Shown here in pieces: positions 1-11,425 of a stretch of 64,000 bases of DNA. Below the pieces are notes generated by a model. It was not told the origin of the DNA. It saw only the letters and a program-made list of their open reading frames with translations, and searched no databases. Position 1 is the first letter of the stretch; each line of letters opens with the position of its first letter. Position numbers and translations under genes: made by a program. The DNA comes from Cycas panzhihuaensis (Eukaryota > Cycadophyta). The stretch spans positions 121,403,741 to 121,467,740 of the forward strand of contig CM041465.1 of assembly GCA_023213395.1 (NCBI GenBank), written 5' to 3'.

Positions 1-928
1 CATCGGTTTTCAATTCAAAGGGTTGAGTGAGATCTAGAAGATGAAAAGCAGGTGCAGTACAGAGGGAAACTTTGAGTTTTTGGAAAGTTGTTATGAAAGT
101 TGATAGAACCAAGAAAACTTTTGAGCTCAGTTAGAGTAGAAGGGGTTGGCCATTATTGAATTATCCGCACTTTCAACATGGATGCCGTCCTCATCAATGA
201 TGAATCCCAGATAAGAGATAGAGTTCTGTGCGAGGAAACATTTCTTGAATTTAGCTTTGAGATGATGTTGTCGTAATAAAGTGATGACTATATCAACATG
301 ATGTAGATGTGCCTCCAAATTGTTGCTGAAGACCAAGATATCATCAAGATAGGCAATGACGAATTTACCTAAATGAGGGCGAAAAATATCATTGATAAGT
401 TGCATAAAAGTAGCAGGAGCATTAGTCAAACTGAAAGGCATGACTAACCACTCATAAAAGGCCATTTTGAGTCTTGAAGGTTGTTTTCCATGTGTTCTAA
501 GTTTCAACCCAAACTTGATGGTATCCAGAAGCCAAGCCAATTTCAGTAAAATATTTGGCTCCCTTAAGATGATCTAATAAATCATTAATGCGTGGTAGTG
601 GATATCGATTTTTAACAGTGATTTTGTTAAGAGCTCGATAGTCAATACACAAATGCCATTCTTTATCCTTTTTTGGAATGAGAATTATAGGTGAACCACA
701 AGGAGAACAATTAGGTTGAATTTTGCCTTCATCAATTAGCTGAGCCAATTGGCGCTCCAACTCAGCATGAGTGAGAGGAGTAGTGTGATATGGAGCTTGA
801 TTAGGAAGTGGAGAACTTGGAACAAGATTAATAGAATGTTGCATAACACATATGGGAGGTAGTCCCTTAGGTTTTGCAAAAACATCAGAGTATGCATCCA
901 AAAGAGATTTTATTGCTTTAGGAGGCAT
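1..928 (-). pseudogene. Gypsy M reverse transcriptase and start of RNase H (broken)
   Basis: This is the polymerase part of a Ty3/gypsy retrotransposon read on the minus strand, so it runs from 928 down and off the left edge. Bases 928-497 encode the RT N-terminus, with the motifs [20 protein letters not shown] and YHQVW. Bases 540-127 encode the palm, with PFSLTNAPATF and the catalytic box AYLDDILVFS (aspartates present). Bases 126-1 encode the start of the RNase H tether (APAFHLLDLTQPFEL). The two RT halves lie in different frames that meet near 497-540, so at least one frameshift is present. The order RT then RNase H, directly downstream of a protease, fits gypsy rather than copia. Confidence 0.9.
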
Positions 929-955
929 TTTAGTACAATTTTCCTTTTTTGCTTG

Positions 956-1600
956 TCAGATTACACAAAGTACCACTTGCTTAGAGGTGCTGGCAAGTTT
1001 GACTGCAGGATTGCTTGTGATGACAGCCAAGGATAGAGAAGCACTATATGTAGAAGTGAGTTTATATGCCTTCCCATTTTTATGCAGCGTATAGGTGTTA
1101 TGATATCCATCATATAATGCCCGTCGATCATGTTGATAAGGGCGTCCCAAGAGAATGTCGCTACAATCCATAGGAGTTAACACAATTGACTGTACCAAAA
1201 AATGGTGGAATAGCAAAAGTAATAGTGCACATCTTGTCGACCACTGTTGTATGACCATTGGCTTTTATCTGCCCAAGAGTGTAAGGCTTAGGGTGTGGCT
1301 TGGTCACCAATTGTAAAGAATCCACTAATGTTTGGGAGATCAAGTTCTTCATACTTCTATTATCAATGATACAGAGAGCCAAGTGGTCCTTAATTTGATA
1401 ATTTTGTGTGAAAAGTCTTTCTCTCTGAGGAGCAGAATATTCAATGGTCATCAGCACAAGATGTGGATCTGGAGCTTGCAAATTAGGGACCTCTATAACG
1501 TTAGTGGATTCCGTTGATGCTTGATGTTCATCATCTGTATGGCCTTGGCTATTATGAAAAGAACAATATTCTTTTGTATTAACCATCTGCGGCACATTAA
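956..1600 (-). pseudogene. Gypsy M aspartic protease region (broken)
   Basis: This minus-strand region lies between gag and RT of gypsy M. The part read from 1595 to 1161 contains CIIDNRSMKNLIS, which matches the retropepsin active-site pattern (Asp, Ser/Thr, Gly, Ser) with the Gly changed to Arg. A downstream segment read from 1258 (MDCSDILLGRPYQ) matches the conserved C-terminal DILLGRPW-like strand of plant gypsy proteases. The two segments are in different frames. The enzyme would cleave the gag-pol polyprotein, but this copy cannot be active. Confidence 0.75.
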
Positions 1601-1619
1601 ATGCTTTAGAAGTTGAGGC

Positions 1620-2260
1620 AGATGTTGGAGATTGCCATGGTCTTCATTGCAATTTGTTTTTAATTTTGAGAGCAAATTGGTAAGCAACTTTAAGTGTAGG
1701 AATCTGAGGAAGATCCATTTCATGCTACAAAGATGAAAAGAGTCCTCCAATAAATTTCAATTTGAGAATGTGGTCAGGGTCAGAGACTTCTAACCAAATA
1801 GAAGTTTGATGAACTCATCAATGTATTGTTGAACTGTTTGGCTTGCAATTTGTCGGAGAAGAAGCCATTGTGTAGTGAGTCCATTAATGTATCCCAAAGG
1901 ATAGAACCGACTACGAACAACATTTTTGAATTCTGCCCATGAAATAAGTGGTTTATCATGGGAGCATGCTTGCCACCATGTTAAGGCATGTTCTGCCATA
2001 TGTACTTCAACAACCATTATTTTTTATACTTTTGTGAATTGTTGTGTCTTGAAATAGGCTTCTAGACTTCGAAGCCATGCATCTAATTTATTTGCATTTA
2101 TCATACCTTCAAAAAGTGAAATACTAAATTTAGCATCCAATTTGAATGGAGATGATTGAATCGGTCCTTGTCACCCACCCCCCATTTTAGACTCAATGGG
2201 GTTCGTCGAGAACTAGAGTTGGAGTGGGATTTTTTATTCCATTGATATTATGAGGTAATT
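1620..2260 (-). pseudogene. Gypsy M gag (broken)
   Basis: Minus-strand gag capsid remnant. The segment 2017-1790 reads HMAEHALTWWQACSHDKP, then WAEFKNVVRSRFYPLGY and RQIASQTVQQYIDEF, the typical Retrotrans_gag pattern (A..WW..., W..F...). Further 5' (about 2165-2040) an in-frame stretch reads KLDAWLRSLEAYFKTQ, the conserved start of the capsid domain. Several stops interrupt it. Together with the protease and RT below it, this gives a gag-PR-RT-RH order on one strand. I could not find the 5' LTR or primer-binding site beyond 2260. Confidence 0.75.
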
Positions 2261-3893
2261 CATATAGAGGCATTGAAGGAATTCCTCTTCCTATTGATTG
2301 AAACCCAATTGACTGTAGAAAGTTGGAGACAATCAATGATGTGGTAGAATGACCTCAATAGAAAGAGCCAATATCTCAACCCCACTCAACTATTTCGGTT
2401 GTGATCTCTCGACCTGTCTAAAAGATTGGAGCTAGATTCATGGAGATATGGAAATTGGACCAATTGGGTAGGGTAGGGGGGCTTGTTGATGATTAATGTC
2501 ATCCAACCAAGAAGCAGATAGTTCACACTCATATTAGTTTCACCAAATACATGGCTAACTCTCCAAATAAGCTTTGTTTTCACTACAAAATTGTATCACA
2601 GTTTTTTCGCTAAAACTGAATCATGCCATGATTTATAAATTCTTCTTTGAAAGAATGGTACTTAACAAATGCCTTTTCATACGCCAGTATGACTGTACGG
2701 GCATACAATTCATCTCCAGAAGCTTAAGTGCAAAATTGTCCCCTATGAAGTGTTCGCTATCCCAAAACCATCCCATCACTATCAGAATCGTCCAAGAACT
2801 GTTCATTTGCTTGAAGAGAATTGTTCCCTAAGAGCTTGTTCTGTGACCTGCAACCATCACAGGCATTCCAAAAGCTTCCCATAATCATTCCACAAGTATC
2901 TTTGATTGGATTTACCCTGATTTGCACTGATTTTTCACTGGATCACACATCAAAATCATTCTTGGAAACATCCTTGACTCTTCCCAAGCATTTTGGAACC
3001 AATTTCACTACATACACTCGTTTTATATACTTTCTTCACCTTTAGTTTGGGTAAGGTGGGACGTTATTTTTTGCTTTCTTTATTGCTTCCTCCAGTGACT
3101 TCTTTACTTGGGCAAAGCGATCAATTTCCATCTTAGGTTTTGGGTAATCTTACTCATCCTTCTTAGGGTTAATTGTCAATCCACTTCTTCTCCATAGATT
3201 CATAGTTGGGCACACTTGACACCAATTGGTTGAATATGATATATTTAAAAGTTTTCATACGTGGGGTGCAAAATGTAATTATTCATTTCTTTTTCTGCAA
3301 GAGAATTTTGATTTTATTGTTTTAATCAAGTTATACACTATTATGGGGTCACCTTTGTTTTGTCTTCTTATTTTGTATCTAATTTATAAAGTATTGGTTT
3401 TTCTCGTGTGCTTGTTCATTTTGTTTAAGTTGAGCCTTCGTATTAATTCATTAGATCATGGTAGCTATATGATCAATTGCAACTAAGGATTTATTGGTAA
3501 TAAAACTACTAATGTCATATCCTTTCCCTATGGTTTATTTTGTTTAACCAGAAAAACATAGGTCATTGAGATCTCTAGAATGATACTCATTGGATCTCTA
3601 GAATGACACTCTTTTTCTTCAATTTTCTTGTCCCCTAGATTCCTTTTTCAATGGTGTCCTTATTAATAGGAATTTTTATTTTAGTGAACCTTATGCTGTG
3701 TTTGGATCCAAACTGCACAACCAGACACTTGAATTAGAAAATAAATGAATTACTTTTTAATTTCCATCAAATCAATGGCATTGCATTAAAAGTTAGGGAA
3801 TATTATACAAATAGTAAAGTACAGTATTTTCTATTACATATTGAAGTCGATGAGGGATTTGTAATTTGAATTTTGAGTAACATTTTGGTGCAG
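2261..3893. other. No clear gene; possible intron sequence with a weak RNase H-like fragment
   Basis: I see no conserved domain in most of this stretch. The minus-strand ORF at 2386-2583 contains WRVSHVFGETN followed by a Pro/Leu-rich tail. This faintly recalls the C-terminus of the RNase H domain of plant LINE elements (HVxREaN..AD.LA), but the key Ala-Asp is absent, so this is only a suggestion. The remainder up to the exon acceptor at 3893 is AT-rich and non-coding, consistent with intron. Confidence 0.3.
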
Positions 3894-3974
3894 GTAATTG
3901 AAGGAATTCCAAATACAACAGCTGTGGAGCTTGATATAAATGATCGCAATAGCCTTGTGGAATACATCTCTAAG
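3894..3974 (+). CDS. Internal exon resembling plant LKR/SDH (lysine-ketoglutarate reductase/saccharopine dehydrogenase)
   Basis: An 81-bp block of 27 open codons sits exactly between a 3' splice site (TTTGGTGCAG ending at 3893) and a perfect donor (AAG then GTAAGT at 3975). It would be a phase-0 exon. The peptide begins VIEGIPNTTAVELDI and ends LVEYISK. It matches my memory of the stretch just after the linker in the saccharopine-dehydrogenase half of plant LKR/SDH, where the pattern V.GI...AV.LDV.D..SL..Y.S precedes a VDVV-SLLP motif. LKR/SDH is the bifunctional enzyme that starts lysine breakdown. The expected next exon is not visible downstream in this window, so the following intron would be very long. 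It could also be an isolated gene fragment. The assignment rests on a short peptide and has not been searched. Confidence 0.6.
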
Positions 3975-6700
3975 GTAAGTACGTGTTGCTTTATGTGAAA
4001 AAAATGAAGAAATATTTGTTGTTGCATTTGTTCCGACATAGATCAATTATGTCAAATTGCAAGTTATTTTAACATGAATCTAGAATCTAGATGCAACAAG
4101 GAGGCGGGAAAAAAAAGAAGAAAAAGAAGAACAAAATAGATAAGATCATCTTTTGAACAAATGGGTTGTTGTGAAAGTACAAAATTAAGAGGAAGGAAAT
4201 GAAACTACATGCAACATGGATATATAAGCATGTATAATTAAGTCCATAATGGTTGAAACAGAAAAGCACTTAAACCATGTGTTGCTAAAATCATTTGCTT
4301 AAGCTTCTAGTTATTAATCTATTGATTTCTTCTCCATTTAGCGAGACTTGAATTTGTTTTAGCATTTGATATATTTTAAGATTTCTTTTATCTGTATGCC
4401 CTTTATCCCACTATGTAGAGGATGCCATTTTCTCCCATATGACACTTGCATATAAAAAACCCAATCCATTTTGGTTAATCAAGTTTTTTTAAGTAGACAG
4501 AATTCCAATTGGAAGACATTTGTATTGATAGGATCTTTTTGCATAAGACTTATTTCTAGGCTCAAAGGATTTTGAGACATTATTTTATAAGCTTTGCCCA
4601 AAGACAAAGCTCAAGAAGTCAAAATATGAATTGTGCTAGACAGGATCCATCCACAAATTCTTGGAGACTTGAGAATGGTGTTAGCTAGTTCAAACATTCT
4701 TGTTTGTTAAGTGGGCCATTGGGCTTAGCCTTTAAACCTAGTTAGAGTGCCTAAGATGGTAACTTAAATACCATCTAGGTGCCTTTTGATCTATTCGAGA
4801 GATCACTTACTATGAAGGTTTCAATTATATCATACCTTAATATACCGAGATGAAACTTTTATTTTCACAATGCCTGTCTCACTTTGTTTACTTGTTGATA
4901 TCTTGTCTTTTGGAATGCCCATTTCTTGTATTTTACTTGTCTTTTGGAATGCCCATCTCTTGTGTTTTGCTTATCTTTTGGAATGCTTGTCTTGTGTAAT
5001 TTACTTGGTGAAACTTGCATCTCACATGTGGCTCTACAAATAGCAATAAAGGATCACAACCAATCTCAGATCAAACCATGCTCCTAAAAGCTCAAGGTGG
5101 TCATTGTCCAGGTCTATAGACTTTGGGGTCCAAGCCCTAGGGTTCACATACATATCAATCATCTCAAATGCCCAACTAGACTAGGCCTAAGTGAATACTC
5201 CTTCCATGACTTTCATGTTTGATTGTATGCATGCAAATTGGTACATGGGCACTTGGAACAATTGGTAATGGCCTCATAGACATCTCTGACAATGGAATGG
5301 CAAAAGTGAGAGTGAAAAACAAGGGAATACACAATTTGGAATAGTTGGAATGGCCGTGGGAATGATTGGAATGACTACATTTGAACAATACAACTCTGGG
5401 GGAATGGTTATCAGTCTATCCCAAAACGGAAATAGGTAGAAGGGAATGGTTCTTTTCCATTGCAATGATTACCACTAGAAGTGTTCATAGGATCATACAA
5501 ACATATAGAAAAGGCATAATAAATGAATTATAATTAGGTATTGTTATAGAAGTTCTAAAGTCATATGCAATGACTGTACCCTTTAAGTCAAAATGGTTGT
5601 AAAAAGGGTATCAATAGGGCATTCTTAATGCAGTTTCAGTGGGAGACCTAAACATTCAAGCATCCCAAAAGTTGAAGCATTCTTGAGCATTTTACTTGGT
5701 AATTATTAAATGGAATTATGAGTTACATGGAAAAAGTGTGCATATTGTGTGTGTATGCTTACATGAGTGTTTCCTATATATATCTATGTGCATGTAAGCA
5801 CTAACATGTAGCAAAAAATCAACAAGGTACGCAAGGCTTGAAGGCATGTTAGGGATGACATCAAGGTAAGGAGGACACATGACTAAAGTATAAGGAAGCA
5901 GTTTCAAGATAGGTGATGTGTCACACTTTAGTCAACAATGATTCTATTATTAACTTTCTTGCTTAAAGAAGAGGACTCAAGTTTGATCAAGTGGTGAGAG
6001 TGCATGCCCAAAGATCTAAGGACCCTAGTTGTTGATATCATGGCAACCTTTTACTAAACCACGGTAGCCAAGGGCTCTTCTAGTGCCACCTAAGAAGCTT
6101 TTGAGCAAGGGAGTCTTGGAGCCCAGTTAACAAAGGGCAATACATTGGGCTAAGGAGCATAAAATGACTGGCACAAAGGAGAGGTACTCCCTCAAAAGAT
6201 GAGAGTAAGGATGGCTCCACTGACATATCAAAATGGAGTGGGTTGCTGACACCTTCAAAGGAGGTACAACGATAATTGACATAATCCTAAATATATAAGA
6301 GACCCACATATTTGACCCCTGCAAGATAGTGACAATGGTTGAGGGTAATCCTAATCTAGATAAAAGGTTGAAGGGCATGAGTGACAATGACATAAAAGGC
6401 AAAGGTAGGTCTTGTTGCAACTTGGGAAAATTATTTCACTAAGAAGTTCTTGACATGTTGCTAGAACTAGGAGATGACATGTTTTTAATATAGACTCGAT
6501 TGGCAATTCAAATTTCAACATTGGAAACAACAATACAATTGGAGACAATGTGTGGCAACCCATTATTTAAAGCTAGCAAGAAGACATGGGCAATATCAGG
6601 ACCAATTTCATTATTATAGTTTGTCAACACGATAGTCATGAATACACGTAATTGTAGCACACCACCCAAGATGGAAGCCTTCTCACCCTCATAAAGTTGT
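3975..6700. other. No recognisable gene; possible intron sequence
   Basis: Apart from a short tandem repeat at 4902-5005, I recognise nothing here. The ORFs in either strand are short and show no domain. The sequence could be the downstream intron of the 3894-3974 exon, with the left side of an ancient gypsy remnant merging into it after about 6000. Confidence 0.5.
4902..5005 (+). repeat. Three-copy tandem repeat of about 34 bp
   Basis: The core CTTGTCTTTTGGAATGCCCA occurs at about 4902 and again at about 4937. A third diverged copy (CTTATCTTTTGGAATGCTTG) starts at about 4970. Spacing is 33-35 bp. It looks like a small minisatellite in non-coding DNA. Confidence 0.75.
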
Positions 6701-6719
6701 TATAATGAGGGTATCTTCA

Positions 6720-8770
6720 ATCATCTAAATTTTGATGGAGCAACGAATGTAGTAGAGCATCTATATATTTTCCAAAATATGATATAAGTGCAAAGAATTA
6801 CAGATGAGTTTGACTTTAAAGGGAGATTTTCTTGCACTTTGAGAAGAGTCCAACTAGTCTAATATAAGGAACTAGAGGTTGAACCCAAGACATGGGCAGA
6901 GGTTGCAAAGAAATTTTAGGAATGATTCCAAAAAATTCAGAGTAATAAGGCAATTATTCAAGGACTAAGATATGTTAGGCAATGATCTTAAGAATCCATT
7001 TTAGACTCTACAAATCAAATGGCCATCATTGTTTGAAATATGGTTGACCGAGAGAAGGTGCTAGACTATCCTATGAAGAGCTATTTTATGAATGGGCTAC
7101 ATTCCAAATTGAGAGATTCCCTTAAACAACACTTGAAAAGTTTTGCAAAAGCAAAAGAACTAGCATTGGAATTCGAAATGCATGGATTCAAAGGAAATTG
7201 GAGATCACAATAACATGCTAGAAATGTTGCATGACAAAATCAAAGAACTATGTGCGGAGAAAGCATGCAAAGGCATAGCAAAAGGGAACAAAATTCCTAT
7301 AGTGAGGGCATTAAGGGAAGAGATAGTACGATTAAAGTTACAACTTAAAAAAAAAAGAAGTAAACAATGGAAGAAGAAGAAGAAAGACCTAGAAATAGCA
7401 GAAGAATAGGGGCAATTATGGAAGAAATATGGTGCCCAATTTGTGAATCAACAACACAACTTACAAGATTGCTACTATAATGGGTGCAAAAATAGTGTTT
7501 GAGGTAAGGACCAATGCAAAGGGGAAGTTAGGTCATCAAGTTTGACCAAAACAACATCAGACCCACTCAAGAAGAAGAAATAGGCAAGTAAATGTCTATT
7601 TTACTTGGAGTTTGGACACTTGAAACCAGAGTGTCCTTACAAGAAGATGGGTGACAACAACACCCATGTATAAAAAATGTGCTTTGTGTAACCACTCCAC
7701 AAAGAAGTGGCCCATCAATGCAAAATCTACTAACCTCATATTAGTGGTGCCTAATTGTTAAAATCGGTGAATCTCCAAAATCGAAACAGATTAAACATAG
7801 AGACAAAAAGGGATAAATTGATTACCCAAACCCTAAATTGAAAATTGATCAGTTCACCGAAGCAAAGTGAGCATTAGAGATATTAGCCAAGGAAGTAGAA
7901 GTTGGCTATCCAACTTTGTGTCCCCTAGAAATCAAGATGTCTATAAGAGAAAGCATCTCCCAAGAAAAGAGTAGTAGAGTCCCCAAGGCCTCAACCAACA
8001 TTAGAATCCACCAAGATGTTTAGTAATATTCATAAAGAGAATATCCTAAGAATTTTGGGATTGTTAAAGAACTTGGTGGGATAACTCCAATTAATGATCC
8101 TGCTATCCCAAGTGATCCAATCGTTACAAGTAGAAGTGTTACAAGTAAGGGATTCAAAAGGGATTGTGAAAAACATAAATAAGATTCTACCACTATTCGA
8201 TGAGAATCCAAAAGTTACCATGAGCATTTTGGGAGAAACATTCAACAAGGTGATTGTGGATGGTGGCTAAGGAGTAAACTTACTCCTAGAACAAAGTTGG
8301 AGGGAACTTGGAAGCCACACATTGAGATAGGTGAGTTACTCCCTAAAATTGTCCAATGAACTCTAGTTGTGACCCCTTAGGGCTATTACCAAACATTAAA
8401 GTGAATGTTATAAGAATTGTAGTGCTAATCAATTTGACCATGTCAGAAATTATGGAGGTTGTGGTATCTTACCCCACTCTATTACACCCGTAGCTATATA
8501 AGATAAAGTGCTTACATGATTGGGACCACCACACCTTCACCCTGAAACAAAAAGGGGAAACATTGACAATTTTGATGGCAGGAAAAAAGAAAACTATGAT
8601 TGAAATCAAACTAGACAATGCATCCAGTGTGACAATTACAAGCAAAAAGACAACCTTGTCAGTTAATAAAGTCACTACTTGTCGAGTAGTTGAAGAAGTG
8701 GAAACAATGAATAACCCCTACAAGGTCGAACATAGCCATTTTGGTGATCTCAATCTTGACCTAGATTAAG
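6720..8770 (+). pseudogene. Ancient gypsy gag-protease remnant
   Basis: This very decayed plus-strand gypsy copy can still be followed by its landmarks. At about 6730 FDGATNVVEHLYIF matches the start of the capsid (kFdG..dP..HL..F). At about 7045-7170 VDREKVLDYPMKSYFMNGLH and then LKSFAKAKELAL match the end of the capsid. An ORF at 7182-7409 is Lys/Glu-rich and resembles a coiled linker. At about 7592-7634 CLFYLEFGHLKPEC is a zinc knuckle (C..C....H....C) with its second Cys changed to Tyr. At 8250-8285 VIVDGG-stop-GVNLL is a retropepsin active site. The following DWDHHTFTLKQKGETL is typical of the protease-RT spacer. No RT and no LTR are visible. It is the most degraded element in the window. 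Confidence 0.65.
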
Positions 8771-9484
8771 AAGGAGGAGAAACCAACTCTTTTCTTAGGG
8801 AATTGGTTGCAAGGTGCCTATGAGACATCTTGCCCCTCTTTTTAGTGCTCCTTGTTGTCTATAAATTATGATATTGACATTAATAATAATAAACATATTA
8901 ATGACCATATAAGTGTTAATAATAGTGATAGTAGTAATGTACATAGTAATTAATATCCTACCTTAAAGAGTTTAATTGATAGTATTGATACTAAATCTTT
9001 ACAAAAACATTTAGTAGAAATAGAAGATTTAATAGGTGAAATTATCCCTAATTCCAAAAACTCAACTACACACAATCCCATAGGAGACTTGGAAAATGAA
9101 GCCAATAAGCCCTATTTTGAAGGTTATACGAATCCTAGTTTAGATCTATTGATAAACGTAGAGGATTCCACTATCGCTACCCTTCCCAACCCCAATCTCC
9201 AGCCTCAACCCAAACGCTAGCCCCAACCCCAACCTCCTACCTTCCCGTAGGGTAATCTCAAGGGAGAGTCGTAGCCCTGACCCCAACCTTTTACCTTCCT
9301 CTAGGGAAGTCTTATGGGAGACCCCTACTAAAACCCTAGCTTCGTGCCTTCCCCTAGGGTAGTCTCCGAGAAAACTCCTAGCACCCTACTCTTCCCTAGA
9401 ATGGTTTCAGATGAAATCCCTAGAGTCCAACCTTTCACCAGCTTACCTCTAGGTTAAGTGCAGATTTGATAAAGTGGACCTAGA
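8771..9484. other. Non-coding stretch with Pro-rich degenerate repeats
   Basis: Bases 8865-8950 are AT-rich with TAATAATAA-type simple sequence. Bases 9200-9460 hold four or five degenerate copies of a unit about 60-70 bp long, each with a core like CTTCCCCTAGGGTAGTCTC separated by Pro-rich-coding CCCAACCC or CCTAG tracts. It may be the eroded tail of the gypsy remnant to the left. I see no gene. Confidence 0.5.
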
Positions 9485-9887
9485 TGTGGACAATGAAGGG
9501 CAAGCAAAATAGCATTCACACCTACAATAAAATAGAGCACAAGCACATAAGCACACAAGAATATGGAGGAGAAAGAATTGACCCAATCTCCAAATAACTT
9601 AAATAAATCTCAACATAATAACAATACACTCATCTTTCAATCTATTGTCTATATAAGAGAAAATTGTCTCTATAGATAGATGAGAGAGCTCCTCTCAGGG
9701 TCATTGCATTATTGACAAGTATTGATCATGCATGCACTTGTGTGAATGTGCCAAAATAGGGGAAAGGGGGTCATTGACCCTTTAAGTTACAACATGTTAC
9801 AACATTAGGACAAATGCACACTTACACATTAAGTATAAAGTGCCTAATTAATACATAACTTAACAATAAAACATAAAGGTTCTAACA
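9485..9887 (-). repeat. 3' LTR of copia J
   Basis: Read on the minus strand it starts TGTTAGAACCTTTATG, as do the LTRs of copia H and I in this window. It lies directly downstream of the RNase H of J. The adjacent minus-strand purine tract (CATTATGGGAGT) is a decayed polypurine tract. The outer boundary at 9485 (TGTGGACAATG on the plus strand) is a best guess from the TG...CA rule, because no second LTR of J survives to confirm it. Confidence 0.6.
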
Positions 9888-11087
9888 ACTCCCATAATGT
9901 TTATATTGTTAAGTCATATACCAAGGCCATCTCTAAAATATTTGAACTTTTCTCTACCAAGTACTTTGGTAAAGATGTTTGCCCGCTATTGATTTGTTGG
10001 TCTGTATATGATGTCAATCTCACCGTTTTGAACATGCTCCCTTATGAAGTGGTGATGAGCCTCAATGTGTTTGGTTCTCACATGAAATATAGGGTTCTTG
10101 ATCATCTTGAACACACTATGATTATCACAGTATAATGTGGTAGGATGTGTCTACTCAAGTCCAAGCTTGCTAAGGATCCTTTTGAGCTAAATAGCCTTTC
10201 ACGCTACATTGATAGCAACTTTGTATTATGCTTCTGTAGAGGAGAGAGTGACATTAGGTTGCTTCTTGCAATTCCGTAAGACAACAATTGACCCAAGGTT
10301 AAAACAATAGCCCGATGTCGATTTCTACTATCTTGGCAATCAACCCAATTAGAATCTGAGAACCCTTCCAGAGTGAAGTTCTCATTATGTGTATAATGTA
10401 ACCTATGCTGTAATGTACCTTCTAAATATTTGAGAATATATTTTGCAGCATTTCAATGTCCATGATTGGGTTGAGACGTGAACCGAGAATAGATTCCAAT
10501 AGCATAAGATATATCTGATCTAGTGTTAGTCAATGAGACTACCCATTAGTTGCTTGAAAAGAGCGGAATCTACTAGTTTTGTTTCCTCATAATGTGATAG
10601 TTTGGTGTTAATCTCCATAGGGGTAGGTATAGATTTGCAGTCCTCCATTCCAAAGTGTTGCAAAATGTCCCAAGCGTATTTTGCTTGAGATATAAGGATG
10701 TTGCCTAGTTGTTGCCACACGTCCATTTTGAAAAAGTAGTGAAATAGTCCAAATCTGTCATCTGGAAACTCCTTTTTAAGTCCCCTTGAAGACTCTCATC
10801 TCAGTGATAATTAAATTATCAACATACAAAAGTCGTGTGTTAATTTCAAACTTTTATGTATAGGTTTGTGTTTGATGAGGATTAATGAAAACCATGTCAC
10901 AAAAAATAATCATTGAGTTGAGAGTACCATGCATGCAGTGCTTGCTTTAAACCATACAAAACTTTTTTAAGGTGACAAACAATGTGTTCTTTGCCCTATT
11001 TGACATAGCCAAGAGGTTGTTCTAGATATACCTTCTCAATGAAATTGCCATTTAAGAAGACACTTTTAATATCCATATGACATATAG
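9888..11087 (-). pseudogene. Copia J RNase H and C-terminal reverse transcriptase (broken, split by element A)
   Basis: Minus strand. From 11087 down it reads the RT segment MDIKSVFLNGN, then HIVCHLKKVLYGLKQ, then YVDNLIIT (the copia YVDD box with D to N). Next comes FGMEDCKSIPTPMEINTKLS at 10620-10680, and finally RNase H with LYCDNHSVFKMIKNPIFHVRTKHIE and HHHFIREHVQNGEIDIIYRP. The RT is cut at the codon pair for W/VYQMD by the insertion of element A. The missing half lies at 28077-28392 on the other side of A. Many stops make it non-functional. Confidence 0.9.
11083..11087 (+). repeat. Target-site duplication TATAG, left of element A
   Basis: TATAG lies immediately before the 5' LTR and is repeated exactly at 28072-28076 immediately after the 3' LTR. 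Confidence 0.9.
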
Positions 11088-11411
11088 TGAAAGAGATTAA
11101 CGTTACAAGGTCATTAGTTATATTATTTAGATAAAGTAATTTAAGTGAATGCTAAATTATATTACTTAAGTGAAAAGCACATTAGGTGCATTTAGATGTA
11201 ATTTCATCTGAATGACATTAGGCAGGAAAACCCTAATCTTAATGCCATCAATTATAAGAGATGAGATCTCATGGAGAGAAATGATTATTCACCTCCCATT
11301 CTTCAACTCTCTTTTGGTTCTTCAATTGTTGCTCTTTTTTTTTCTCGTCTCCATTGATTTTCCAATGTTGTAGTGTTTGTGATGAGACACTAGATCCAAT
11401 CTTCCCTTTTA
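11088..11411 (+). repeat. 5' LTR of copia A
   Basis: It aligns along its whole length with 27737-28071 and starts TGAAAGAGATTAACGTTAC. The terminal inverted repeat is TGAAAGAG with its complement at the far end of the 3' LTR. It is interrupted only by small differences, the largest being about 10 bp present only in the 3' LTR. It carries the palindrome-like CACTTAAGTG motif region. Confidence 0.92.
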
Positions 11412-11413
11412 TG

Positions 11414-11425
11414 TGGTATCAGAGC
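11414..11425 (+). other. Primer-binding site (initiator Met-tRNA) of copia A
   Basis: TGGTATCAGAGC, three bases after the 5' LTR, is complementary to the 3' end of plant initiator Met-tRNA. It primes minus-strand DNA synthesis. Confidence 0.92.

Noticed and set aside
2386-2583. LINE RNase H domain
   Set aside because: Only a faint HVFGETN resemblance; the conserved Ala-Asp and the rest of the domain are absent, so I kept it as a comment only.
7182-7409. Lys/Glu-rich 75-codon ORF as an independent small gene
   Set aside because: It lies between capsid and zinc-knuckle remnants of the old gypsy copy and in their order, so it is better explained as the gag linker.
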